Shown: positions 21,516 to 32,380 of the stretch, piece after piece | How positions within the stretch are numbered: position 1 is the first letter of the stretch | Layout of the letters: each line of letters starts with the position of its first letter | NCBI GenBank assembly: GCA_026874595.1 | Contig: CM049317.1 | Location: forward strand, 40,762,401 to 40,826,400 | Source: Sipunculus nudus | Lineage: Eukaryota > Annelida > Sipuncula > Golfingiida > Sipunculidae | DNA: 64,000 nt | Direction: 5' to 3' | Notes under the pieces: generated by a model | What the model was told of the DNA's origin: nothing | Database searches by the model: none | The model's input: only the letters and a program-made list of their open reading frames with translations | Translations under genes and position numbers: made by a program

Positions 21516-22400
21516 ATAACAAACCGTCAGGTTTTGTTTTAAAATCTATGCATAGCATAGTACAAGAGCCAGGCTCTTTTCATGTAAAGAAGGGGTACAA
21601 CTCCTTTATTGACTCTAGTAAAGAGTTTGATGCTATGGAGGCCCAAGTGCCGTAAAAATCCAAAGAAGAGTCCGTAGCTTGCGGAGTAAAAACCTCAGTT
21701 AATTCCTGTGAGGAATTAAATAAGGCTAGGTCCTTTCAAGACTCCTGCGAGGAGTATCCTTTTAATAAGGCTAAGTCCTTTTATGACTCTTGCGAAAGTA
21801 TTTCAAATGAGGCCAGGTCCTCTTATGACAAACAAAAGTTTATTTCTGCTGAGGAAAATTCCTCTGTTGACTCCCATGAGGAGTTTGGTAAGGATGTAGA
21901 TTCCTTAAATGACTCTGAAACAGAGTTTATGACTGATACCTTCAATGTCAGTATTTTTTTTGATGAGGTTAAGGTAGTAGATTCCTCTCTTGACTCTGAA
22001 ATGGAGTTATTTGAGCCATTCATACATGATGGTTTTGTATCACTTTCAAGTGATTTTTCAGCTTCTATCCCTATTAGAATTTTGAGGGACACTGGTTCAG
22101 GCCAGTCTCTCATGTTAGCAAACACTTTGCCATTTTCTAATAGGTCCTTTACTGGTGCACATGCACTTGTTTATGGTGTGTTTTCAGACAGGCACACTTC
22201 AGTTCGCTTCACAGTATCCATTTAAAGTCAGATTTGATTTCTGGGAATATTACTTTGGGCATAAGAACAACTTTACCCTTTAAGGGAATTCAGTTGCTAC
22301 TAGGCAATGATGTTGCAGGTGACAAAGTACAGCCTGTACCGATAGTGACAGAAAAGCCATCACTTGATCGGGACACTGATCCGGAAAGTCAGGAAATTCC
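21516..22400 (+). pseudogene. Acidic spacer and aspartic protease remnant
   Basis: After the zinc knuckle the frame passes one stop (about 21653). It then encodes an acidic, low-complexity spacer with repeated NKARSFQDSCEEY/NKAKSFYDSCES-like units (21710-21840). The protease follows: IPIRILRDTGSGQSLM holds the catalytic DTGSG (22088-22102), which cleaves the polyprotein as a dimer in this family. A stop near 22223 breaks the flap-side strand. The frame resumes at 22234 with SGNITLGIRT and GIQLLLGNDVAGDKV, a conserved block just after the protease in this group. The spacer length and repeats are unusual. Confidence 0.75.
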
Positions 22401-22509
22401 TGGTTTGTATCCTTCATGTGTTGTAACTAGATCTATGGCCAAGAAAAACACAGATGAGGATAATGGTCCAGATGATAACTCTCTGGGAGTCACTAGTGAC
22501 TCGTCTAAC

Positions 22510-23965
22510 GACTCGCCCGTACTGGATGCGGCATTCTCAAGGTCAGAACTTATCGCGGAACAGCATAAGGACCCTGATATTTCATGTTTGTTTCCCAGGC
22601 CAGTTTCTAAAGATTTCTAAACCCAGTTTGTTTCTATGTCAAAAAAAGGAGTGCTTATGCGTAAATGGCGACCACCTGATGTATGCGCTGATGATGATTG
22701 GGTCATCAAACATCAAATAGTTATGCCCAAAAGCTTCCGTAGTGAAGTTCTAAGCATGGCACATGAGGCTCCTTTGTCTGGCCATTTAGGTATAAGTAAA
22801 ACTTATCAGAAAGTTAGTACACACTTCTATTGGCCTAACCTCAGGAAAGATGTTGTACAATATTGTAAATCATGCCATACATGCCAGATGGTAGGCAAGC
22901 CCAATCAGAATCATCCTAAGGCCCCACTTACTCCTATTCCTGCTTTCAAGGAACCATTCAGTAGGATTATTGTTGATTGTGTTGGACCACTGCCCAAAAC
23001 AAAATCTGGACATAAATACTTGCTGACAATTATGTGCACATCTACCAGGTTCCCTGAGGCAATACCCTTGCGCAAAATTAATGCCAAAAGTCTTGCCAAA
23101 ACTCTGACCAAGTTTTTACAACTTTTGCATAACCAAAATCCGTCCAGTCTGACCAAGGGTCTAATTTTATGTATGGCTTATTCCAACAAGTTATGCTTGA
23201 GCAAGGTATAAAACAGTACAGGTCTTCGCCATACCATCCTGAAAGTCAGGGCGCCCTCGAGCGTTTTCATCAGACATTAAAAACATGATCAGGACTTATT
23301 GCTATGACACACAGAAAGACTGGGATGAAGGAATCCATCTATTGCTGTTTCCTGCCAGAGAATCCTTTCAAGAGTCCTTGGGTTTCAGTCCCTTTGAACT
23401 AGATTTTGGACACTCTGTTCGAGGTCTATTGAAACTGCTTAAAGAAAAGCTCTTGTGTGAAAATCCTAATTCTCTTAGTTTACTGCAGTATGTCTCAAAC
23501 TTTCGCACTAAACTCTACAATGCTTGTGAGATTGCAAAGTCAAATCTAAAATCTGCACAAAGTAAAATGAAAACAAAGTATGACAAGCACACTGTAAGTA
23601 GGACGTTTAAGTCTAGTGAAACGGTCCTTGCCTTACTTCCCATCCCTGGCAGACCTCTGCAAGCAAGGTATTTTGGTCCTCACATTGTTGACAAGAAAGT
23701 CAGTGATTTAAATTACATTCTGTTGACACCAGATAGACATAAGAAGAAACAAATTTGCCATGTTAACATGTTGAAACCATATTATGACAGAAATAGCACA
23801 TCAGATGTTGTACAAAATGTTACTGCTGTTAATTGTGTAAACACTGACCCTGACCCAGTAATGGTAGATACTGATTGTAAGTGTGATGTAGACATTCAGT
23901 GTGGTACAGTACCATTAAAGAACTCAGACGTGCTTAAAACTTGGATGCCAAACTGTCACACCTAA
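22510..23965 (+). pseudogene. Integrase remnant (HHCC, DDE core, C-terminal domain)
   Basis: Integrase joins cDNA ends to target DNA. The zinc domain is complete: HEAPLSGHLGISKTYQ with the two His, then CKSCHTCQM with the two Cys (22761-22885). The first catalytic Asp is in IIVDCVGPLP (22975-22977). The second lies in SDQGSNF (Asp at 23151-23153) but in another frame after a shift just before it. The Glu is in HPESQGALERFH (23259-23261), exactly 35 residues after the second Asp, so the D,D-35-E spacing survives. A 1-base loss in an A run near 23280 shifts the frame again before the C-terminal part with QESLGFSPFELDFGHSVRG, ARYFGPHIVDKK and ICHVNMLKPYY. It directly precedes RT, unlike ordinary gypsy elements. 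Confidence 0.85.
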
Positions 23966-25345
23966 CCGCACGAGAAAAACAAGACCTCAAGAACTTGCTG
24001 CGGATTTATGAACATTTGTTTATTGACATTGAAACGCGAACTAACATGTTGTGCCATGACGTCGATGTTGGCGAGGCAAGCGCAGTCAAGCAACATCCAT
24101 ATAGACTGAATCCAGAGAAGCAAAATTATATACAGGATGAGATTCAATATTTGCTGGACAATGATTTTATTGAACCTAGTAACAGTAACGAGTTCACCAT
24201 GTATTCTTGTGCCAAAACCTGATGGAAGTTACCGTATGTGCACAGATTATCGAAAACTGAACTCTGTCATCAAGACTGACACGTTCCCGATTCCGAGGAT
24301 CGATGATTGTATTGATAGAGTCGGTAGCTCCAGATATGTCTCCAAGTTTGACTTGCTAAAAGGATTCTGGCAAGTTCCGTTGACAGAACGAGCGAAAGAA
24401 GTGTCCGCATTTGTGACGCCGCAAGGACTATACCAGTATAAAGTTATGCCGTTTGGCATGAAGAACTCGGAAGCCACATTCCAGCGCCTCATCCGTATGG
24501 TTGTCAAGGACATTCAGGGCTGGGACGCATATATTGATGACCTTATCGTGTACAACGACACCTTGGAGAAACATCTGCAAATTCTTCGCGACCTCTTCGA
24601 AAGACTCAGTGAAGCACGTCTGACCGTCAACTTAGTGACGTCTGAGTTTTGTCATGCACAAGTAACATTTTTGGGTCATATTGTAGGGCAGGGTCAGGTA
24701 AAACCTGTTGATGCTAAGATAAGAGCTATTTTTGCATTTCCTAGACCAGAAAAGAAAAAGAAAATAATGCGTTTTCTTGGTATGGTTGGATACTACAAGA
24801 AGTTTTGTCAAAATTTTGCTGCTGTAGCTGAACCTTTGACTAATTTGTTAAAGAAGAAACAAAAGTTTGTATGTAGTGTTCAGTGTGAAAATGCATTTCA
24901 GAATTTGAAAGCAATTCTGCAAAGTTCACCAGTTATAGTAGCTCCAGACTTTTCAGTACCTTTTAAGTTAGCTGTAGATGCTGTGATACTGCTGCTGGTG
25001 CTGTGTTGTTACAAGAATGCAATGACGGCATAGATCATCCAATTTGTTATTTCTCAAGAAAGTTTAATGCAAACTAGAAAAATTACTCCACTATTGAAAA
25101 AGAATGTTTGGAATTAATTTTGGCGTTGCAACATTTTGAAGTTTATGTTACCTCATCAGTCAGGCCTATCATTGTCTTCAGTAATCACATGAACAAGTTG
25201 AGGTGTAAAAATCAAAGATTGTTGAGATGGAGTTTGTTCTTACAGGATTACAATCTTGATATCGTACACATTAAAGGGAAAGATAATGTACTTGCTTATT
25301 CCTTATCGAGATGTTTATGTAATGTTGTAAACAAGATGTTTATGT
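23941..25345 (+). pseudogene. Reverse transcriptase-RNase H remnant
   Basis: The linker (23950-24180) reads LTAREKQDLKNLLRIYEHLF and YIQDEIQYLLDNDFIEPSNS. A frameshift near 24195 is followed by LVPKPDGSYRMCTDYRKLN. The palm carries SKFDLLKGFWQVPL (Asp 24350-24352), VMPFGMKNSEATFQR and the catalytic YIDD (24530-24541). AQVTFLGHIVGQGQV and FLGMVGYYKKFCQNF follow, leading to the connection region. RNase H starts with FKLAVDA, then a frameshift near 24980 and a TAG at 25075-25077. Its middle lacks part of the TDHNPL-type block (only FSNHMNKLRCKNQRLLRW remains), and the end LDIVHIKGKDNVLAYSLSR has Tyr where Asp is usual. Both catalytic RT motifs remain, but the frame is broken. Confidence 0.85.
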
Positions 25346-25413
25346 GATGTTGTAGATAAGATGATTTTTTTAGATGTTGTAATGATTTAGTGATTGTGAT
25401 CGCAAAAAGAAAG

Positions 25414-25508
25414 TTTTCCTAGTGTTATGGAATCTGATTTTTTTATCTCTGTTACAGAATTTGTGTCCATCACGCATACGTGATCTGTTTATATTAGGTT
25501 CCGTAACA
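25414..25508 (+). repeat. 3' LTR remnant (U5 end only)
   Basis: Only about 95 bp match the 5' LTR: TTTTCCTAG (25414-25422, as at 20093-20101), then after a 9-bp gap TGTTATGGAATCTGATT through ACGCATACGTGATCTGTT to CCGTAACA. The U3/R part and TATA box are missing. Because the CTGT duplication is intact on the right, the loss is an internal deletion. Confidence 0.75.
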
Positions 25509-25512
25509 CTGT

Positions 25513-27998
25513 TCAATATCTGACGTAATTGTAGCCTACTTTGGGTCATCCGATAAGAAAGAGCTTTTATGACGAAATGCAGAACAATGGATAGGGTGTC
25601 TCATATGTCACGTGACAGCTCTGCATCAAAACTTTTGAATCGTGCATGCCCAAGCAGACTTGGGGGTTCTCTCATCCAGAGAGACTGGCCCAGACCTCTT
25701 GCTGTTGAATTAAGACATCTACATACTGGTCTTGAACATTGTCAGTCACGCGCATCAGTTCTTGTGATAAAAGTCGGAAAGTCTCCATCCCACCTTCGAA
25801 TCAATACGAAGAGATACATGTACATAAATTTAGAAGGATAAAGATCAAAATTGATAGTAGTTTTGTGTTAAAATAGCCACCAGGATATACGAGCAAGACC
25901 ACACAATAAAAACTCTTTCAAACTATAATACAAAACAAGATTGATATAACAACAGAAATTGCCACTGTTTCCGGGTGAAAGTGATGAATGACCGTTTGCC
26001 GTCTTTTAGACATGATAGGTTGAAGTGTAATGCTGCAAATTCGCAGAAACGTGTAACTGTACTTCATAATTCCCGTATCAGTTTATAGCTCTTGTCAATA
26101 ACATGAATTGACAATTGTGCCATTTTCATCCTTATTTTACTTCTTGCACTTTTAATAATAATGTTACATATTCAAATATATATGCACCGATAGCTCTTCA
26201 CAAGCTTCATTCGAATTTGTGAAGAATGGACTAATAACATTAAATATTAAAATATTGTTAAAGTTAATTTTCGACGTTTCGTGAGAATTGACCATATATA
26301 TAAATATATATATGTATGTGTGTGTGTGTGTGTGTAAAACCAGGAAGTACACGTATTTCCTCAAATGTTCAGTAAATACGTGTTATTTCTAATTCACTCA
26401 GGGAATTCGCGTATTTACTGAAAATCTTAGGAAAAATGGGAAGTATTTTCTGAATAAAAAGCGGAATTTCTACAAAGTTTTACTGAAGGGTACATAGACT
26501 CAATGGTATCCATGGCTTATCTGAAGTGAAAGAAAACAAAAGAAAGTAAAACATTCCATTTTGGACATATCCTGTGGAAGATAACATATATCATTTTAGT
26601 GGATTGGAACATCCGATTATGGAGACATTCTATATATAGAACATTTACATGGAGTGAGAGTCCTCAGTTATTCAGACAGGTATAACGTGAGTGGACACAA
26701 GTGTATGTTGAATGTCCACAGTGCAAGATCATGTATAACACGATTACGGCCGACACCGTTTAAAAGAAATAGTTAAAAATAATAACTGGTCATTTCATTT
26801 TATGCACTCTTTTCACTAATTGAGGTCGAATTAAGTCATATTGTTCAGTGGTACACAGTCAAGTGCAAAAATTACATGTGCTTGCAAAGTCGTTTTGCGG
26901 TTAATAGGTAATAATACTATTAAATAATACAACGCGTTCAGAAGAGGTACTCATGGAAGCATGAATTCTAACGCTGTATTTAAATAAATATGCAACAGGA
27001 TAAAATTATTGTGCTTTTCACAGAATTAATTATGTGCGATATCTAGACTTGAACTTTAGGAAATACCTAGAATATTCACATATTCACTGTTACATATACA
27101 CTTATATAACCTTATCTTAATGAAATGCTGTTATGTTATAAAACGTATACCAACTTTTTTATATGAACTGAACGTGAATGACACCCTCAGACATTCACGG
27201 GAAAATTCCGTATTCTGAAAAAGGTGACCGTACCATCCAATCACAGTTATATACTTTGGACGCTTGCTCCGGATATTTTTCAAATGATAATAAATATTAA
27301 ACTAATCCCATATCATGATTTGTATCATGTGATTTGTTATATACATTATATATATTATATGCTAGTATAATATATACTTGTATATACATTCACGTTTACT
27401 GATTTGGCGCACCTCATAATCCAAGGCATTCAAAGATTGCATTTAACTGTTTATCAGTATACCTTTCTCTTTTTTTTACTTTAGGTGATTCATGCATACA
27501 ATTGGACAGATAGAGGTATTACATCACTTTCCCTATTTTATTGTTTATTCTCTGTCTGTCTGTCTCTTTCACTCGCTTGTTGTTTGACCATGCACCTGAC
27601 ATTTTCTTAATTTTTTTCTTTCTTTTTCTTATAAATACCTAATTTCCCTTTTTGTTTCTTTCCTTGTTTCTCCACTGTCTGTCTTTCTTACACTTCTTAC
27701 TATCTTACTATTTCTTGCTTTCGTCCTTTCTTGAATGTTCTCTTTCTCCCCTTTTGTCAATTAACCTTTCTCTTTTTTTTCTCATTTTTCTTTTTCTTTC
27801 CAAGTCACTCTCTCCTTTTAACTTTGCCTATCAGAAAATATTCTTTTCCTTCTTCCGTTATTTCATTCATTTCTTTTCTTCTTTTCCTTTTCTTTTATTC
27901 TTTCTGTCAAGCTTTCTATCCGACTTTATGGTTGCTTAATTATGGATCTGATAAAGTATCGGAGTCCTAGTGACTGAGCACTCAAGGTTATTGTTAAT
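25513..27998. other. Non-coding spacer with microsatellites, no gene seen
   Basis: No frame here resembles a known protein. A TA/TG microsatellite lies at about 26295-26334 and a pyrimidine-rich tract at 27470-27915. The words CGTATTT and TACGTGT recur around 26340-26430 without a clear repeat unit. Confidence 0.5.
27470..27915 (+). repeat. Polypyrimidine (C/T-rich) tract
   Basis: About 450 bp of strongly T/C-biased sequence on the plus strand (TCTTTCTTTTTC-type words). Apparent Ser/Leu/Phe-rich open frames are due to composition. Confidence 0.8.
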
Positions 27999-28586
27999 AC
28001 ACTCTAAGAAAAAGGAGTTCCAGGTAGAACCCAAAAGGGTTCTTCAGAGTGGACTGAGTGGGGAACCTTTTAAGGTTCCAGCTGGAACCTTAAAGGCGGG
28101 GTTCTTTTAAGAACCTCCCGAAGGTTCTTTTTCTGGAACCTTAAAGGTTCCTTCTAGAACCTCTTCAGAGGTTCTGAGAGGAACCCTCCAAGGTTCTTCA
28201 GGATGGACTGAGTGGGGAACCTTAAAAGGTTCTGGTTGGAACCCCAAGTGTAAGGTTCTTTATAGACCCTTCAATGCAGGTTTATTTTAATAAACAGTCT
28301 AGGATACCATATCATACGCTTAGGATAAATTAATCACACGTCAAATGTCATTATTTAAAGGAAACTTTTTTGATAGATGATATGAAAATGTATCTCATAG
28401 AAAGTGGGTAAATGCAAGGATCATAGCTGAAAAGTTATATTTATACGTGTGTCCTGAAAATATGATATATCCTTCTAGTTGAAATAAAAACACGTTTTTT
28501 TAGAAACACATCTTTTATTTAGTTGTAAAATCCATTTGTGAAAAAAGTGCAACGGCCAAAAGCATTGGCATATGTGTGCCCCTAAC

Positions 28587-28590
<4 letters not shown>

Positions 28591-28652
<62 letters not shown>
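28591..28652. repeat. (TA)n microsatellite
   Basis: About 31 perfect TA units. Confidence 0.95.
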
Positions 28653-28656
<4 letters not shown>

Positions 28657-28865
28657 GGCATTTGCGATACAGAGTTCGCGAACACCCAACACAGTTCCGA
28701 GTCATTTTCTCATAATTAATACTTAAACATTCAGATCCCCTTGGAATCATTCAACATAGAGTCTTTGATACTGCAGGCAAATGTTATGTTTTTGAATGAA
28801 TAAATTTCAGTTTCCTTGATATATACTAACACGGAAATGGCATACTTCGCAATGTCTGTCCTACC

Positions 28866-28867
<2 letters not shown>

Positions 28868-28899
<32 letters not shown>
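28868..28899. repeat. (CA)n microsatellite
   Basis: About 16 CA units. Confidence 0.95.
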
Positions 28900-28901
<2 letters not shown>

Positions 28902-29440
28902 TGGCGACAAGAATGAACATCCGTGCTGACCCTATGTGTGCTGTTCCTTTTGGGTCTGATAGCTGGTGTTTATCAAGAAAACATTTCCGATTGTTTACGT
29001 GTTCTTATGTACATGTTTTCCTCTTGTGGCTTAGGGTCCTCTTGTGTAGCAAATCTGTATTATAAATTTAATACTTCTCTGTTTTACAAAACAAAATATA
29101 TAAAATCGAGGCAGCATATGATCGACAAACAACTGGTGATGCTAATTGTCTTATACGATGTTTGTATGGCTAGCACAGCTGATACGCTTTAGTGTGTGTT
29201 TCAAACTCTTTCAAACTGTATACAAATCTTCCAAGCAAAACGATTTTATTGGGTACAATCGATGCCCTGTGTGATCAACGAGAAACTCCAAAACATCGCG
29301 ACGGTCGAAATAATCAGTGTTCCATGTCAACATATCCGTTGATTGCGTGATGCTCCTGGGTATGGAGCGGTACGGTACGCATACTCAATCTGGAAAATAA
29401 GAGATGAGATACACAAAAAAAGGTAAAAAAATATTCGCAC

Positions 29441-29441
<1 letters not shown>

Positions 29442-29496
<55 letters not shown>

Positions 29497-29497
29497 T
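29442..29497. repeat. (TA)n microsatellite, slightly interrupted
   Basis: TA units with a single TACATA interruption near 29482. Confidence 0.95.
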
Positions 29498-29655
29498 ATA
29501 CCGTTAATTTCTGTCACACAATTGCTCTGACCTAAACACAGTGATGGAAATTATGCAATATTTTGGGTATGCAAACAGTTTGGGTATCTTACCACTAGCT
29601 GTTCATTAGAAAGTAAATTAAAATACGTTTCTCGTTTGTGAATTCGGTAATTCCA

Positions 29656-29657
<2 letters not shown>

Positions 29658-29694
<37 letters not shown>
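29658..29694. repeat. (TC)n microsatellite
   Basis: About 18 CT units. Confidence 0.95.
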
Positions 29695-29696
<2 letters not shown>

Positions 29697-30029
29697 AGAA
29701 ATCATATTGGGAATGTTAATGTCCTTCTAATGCCTTCTAATATTTTGTGAAATTTTCTGAAACAACATTAACGCGTTGAATATTATAAACATAATATACG
29801 TTTATTTTTACAAAGGTGTAACAACATGTAGAATACGTAATTTTCCTGATTTATCTCATAATATTTATCAACTCTGTTTCGAATTATTCGTAGCCTTCTT
29901 GTAATTATGTGGTTAACAGAGACATGGTTAACACAACAAAATATCGTTTTTTTTCTACTTTGTGACACACAATTCCATGTGCATTATTAACACGTGTTAT
30001 GATTTAGAAGTATCTCTGGGATAACCTAC

Positions 30030-30115
30030 CATTTTATAATCGCCAGCCCTTGTTACAACAATCCTCTCTTCTTTTTTAGTTGCTTTCTCACTAGCCAGGC
30101 AGATGTATCTGGTTC
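30030..30115 (-). other. Exon-like segment, copy A of a tandem duplication
   Basis: On the minus strand the segment follows an acceptor-like CTTTCGCCTTGTAG and ends ATG before GTAGGT. Between them one frame is open and reads TRYICLASEKATKKEER and on to GDYKM. A second, similar segment lies 350 bp away, and the flanking intron-like DNA is duplicated too. I do not recognise a protein family. A possible terminal exon with an AATAAA follows near 29389-29245 on the same strand. Confidence 0.3.
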
Positions 30116-30378
30116 CTACAAGGCGAAAGCCACACCTAGAGAGACTCCTGAAGATGAAAGTTTCCAAAACATAATATAAACATAATACAAATATAGTGTA
30201 TATGAGTGCATTTGTTTACAATATTTCAACATGTAGATATAAGTAACCTTATCTTATTCACTTATAATCAGCTGTAAATACAGACATATAACAAACTTTG
30301 ATATTCTACTTTGTGATACATAATTCCATGTGCATTATTAACACGTTACAACTTGGGAATAACTCTGAAATAACTTAC

Positions 30379-30460
30379 CATGTTATAATCAACAGCCTTA
30401 TCAAATGAAAATCCTTTCTTTCCTTTGCACCATAGCTATCCAGGCAGTTGTATCTGGTCA
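30379..30460 (-). other. Exon-like segment, copy B of a tandem duplication
   Basis: Minus strand: pyrimidine-rich acceptor TTCTTTCTCTTTGCAG, then an 82-base segment with one open frame (TRYNCLDSYGAKERKDFHL and on), ending ATG before a donor GTAAGT. It starts like copy A (ACCAGATACA, then CTGCCTGG). Lengths 82 and 86 are not congruent modulo 3, so at least one copy would shift frame if spliced. That argues against a functional exon pair. Confidence 0.3.
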
Positions 30461-31404
30461 CTGCAAAGAGAAAGAATGAATAGGCGACATTTGTAAAGTC
30501 TACTCTTATTAACAATTAGGCAATATAACACCACGTTAATTAGAGAACACCTTAAAACATTGGGAGAGGCCGTTTGGTTCCTCAGGCCCCTTTGTTGAAC
30601 ACCCCAATTAACCAGCTTTCAAAACAGCGCTCCATTCAGTCCCATATACTGGTTATGCTAAAAATTGGTTTGGCGATGCCTTCTTACACCCTTTATATGA
30701 TAAATGATCTAATAGACAATTTAAAGAAACGAATAAGGATAGTGTTATATTGTAAACACTAAACCTTATTTTATGAGTGTATTCCATGAACAGTTGCCTT
30801 GTTTGTTTAGTTTCAGTCACTGAAGCCGAATAATAAATTTATTTGGTAAATGTTGTTAAAAAGCGGTCATTTTCCTTTTACACTGCTAAATTTATTTCAA
30901 ATTCTACATGACTGGTATTACTATGAACTGGTTTAGACTGCAACAATTCGTGCAAGCACAGCATGTTTGTCATCGGCCTTGATCCACGTTTAGATTAATA
31001 ATTGAACGTACCGGTAACTTTTTTTTGCAGACAGGGACTAACTGGATACATTAATTCACTCGACAGTTAATCTTTAGCCATAAGTTCAACATTCTTCACA
31101 TGAAAATATATATAAACATAGGTCTTACCTCATAATTATTCCCTCTTCCAACAGATCAAAACATCCGACCGCGAACAGTTGACCTCATTAGTTCAAATAG
31201 CATGCGCGTCCTAATCATCGGGATATCCGGTCAACACACAGGTTCCTTCTGGAACCTTGTTTCAAGTTATCGCCAGGGCACGAACCTCCAAGTGCCAGAC
31301 GGAACCTCTTTACGGAGAAAAGAGTTCTAGATGAAACCATGGTTCTACCTAGAACCAAATGGGTTCTCAAAAGAACCATCAAGAACCCCTTTTTCTTAGA
31401 GTGT

Positions 31405-32380
31405 ACAATATTAATCTCATCAATGGACAAAGACGGCTAATAGCCTTTAATCACAAAGCAAAAGGAAAAGTGACAGTACCAGTAAATATCAGTTGATTAT
31501 ATTTTTTTTTATATTAAAGAATAAGCTTGTACCATGAATATTGTCCCACTTAATACATATTTCAATTATATTTATTTCCACTATATTCAATTTCGCATTA
31601 GTTAATTGACTACCTCAACAAGGTAATGGAATTTAATTATCAAACAACCTATTCATGAAATCAAGGACTTTTATATGTAAAGTGTCAACCATAACTAAAT
31701 ATGTGGGTATGCCTTCTTTTTAAAACAAACAGAGTGAGAATAAGTGTCATTGCGTGTCACTACCCCGGAGAGATGGACAGTGCAGGTTCTTTAAACACAA
31801 AGAGACGAAAAGTAAAGAGTAAACAAAAAATAAATTATAGTGTATACAATCAAGGAAAACTGACAACGCTCTTGAGAGGCGTTCCACGCGCATGACACAA
31901 TAACAATATCACTGAGTCCATATTCAAACATACAGAATCACAAAGTCCTCCCACTGAAGTTAACTACACAGATCGTCCTAGGCTGCTTCGCCGCTGTTCA
32001 TGTGACCATCGTCACGCACTATCGAGCTCACTCAACCCACCACTATCGCCCGGTCTACCACAGTAGTAACGCCATATCGGCCTTCTGACATTACGACCAG
32101 ATAACTGGCTGTCAGAGTGCCTTTACGAGGAACGCATTATGAGGCCCTTTGAGGATGTAAATATTTTCCTCATTTTTGACAACGTCACATGGCCTCGAGT
32201 ACACTGTCAATTGACGTAAACCAGACAAATCGTTATCTTTTTTAGTGTACTTTCTATATACACCATACATTAATGAGAAACATTCCTTTTTAACTCGGCA
32301 TATAGGTATACCCATCCGCATGTGTCTTGAATTTCTGACCGCATGAACACTTGCGTGGCTCGCACGGGTTACTAGACGCA
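31405..32380. other. Spacer between TIR unit and satellite, no convincing gene
   Basis: Only short frames are present. The best is 31773-31895 (+), 40 codons from an ATG, basic (TKRRKVKSKQK) and without recognisable similarity. The last 300 bp are less AT-rich than the rest. The satellite begins abruptly at about 32381. Confidence 0.5.

Larger units (their letters stand above)
19430..25508 (+). mobile_element. Degenerate Ty3/gypsy LTR retrotransposon with integrase before RT (Gmr1-like order)
   Basis: The element is bounded by TGTTACAGG (19430) and CCGTAACA (25508). CTGT occurs immediately outside both ends (19426-19429 and 25509-25512), a 4-bp target duplication. The order is 5' LTR, tRNA-Pro primer site, gag (SAP-like start, SCAN-like capsid, CCHC knuckle), acidic spacer, protease, integrase, reverse transcriptase, RNase H, 3' LTR remnant. 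The usual gypsy order has integrase last. Integrase first is known from Gmr1-type gypsy elements, and the join here (integrase C-terminus into the RT linker at about 23900-24000) looks natural rather than rearranged. Several stops and frameshifts, plus loss of most of the 3' LTR, make it inactive. Confidence 0.85.
27999..31404. mobile_element. 3.4-kb TIR-bounded DNA-transposon-like unit with GGTTC-rich ends
   Basis: The ends are inverted repeats: 27999-28020 and 31383-31404 both read ACACTCTAAGAAAAAGG inward and continue into GTTC, 21 of 22 matching. Read as CACTCTAAG...CTTAGAGTG, the unit is flanked by TA on both sides, a possible TA duplication. Both subterminal regions (to about 28270 and from 31235) are packed with AAGGTTC/GAACCTT words in both orientations. 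On the left a 154-bp tandem repeat (GTGGACTGAGTGGGGAACC-like, at about 28040 and 28194) adds to this. The interior holds microsatellites and exon-like segments but no recognisable transposase. It may be a non-autonomous element or one that captured host DNA. The superfamily is undetermined. Confidence 0.65.

Noticed and set aside
25569-25841. 90-codon plus-strand frame as a host gene
   Set aside because: No recognisable domain, ends without splice or polyadenylation signals, and lies between repeats.
27652-27970. Ser/Leu/Phe-rich, membrane-like frame
   Set aside because: Created by the C/T-rich tract; no start context, conserved motif or second exon.
31773-31895. Small basic peptide (40 codons) as a gene
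   Set aside because: Too short, no similarity recognised, no flanking gene structure; left as a note within the spacer.
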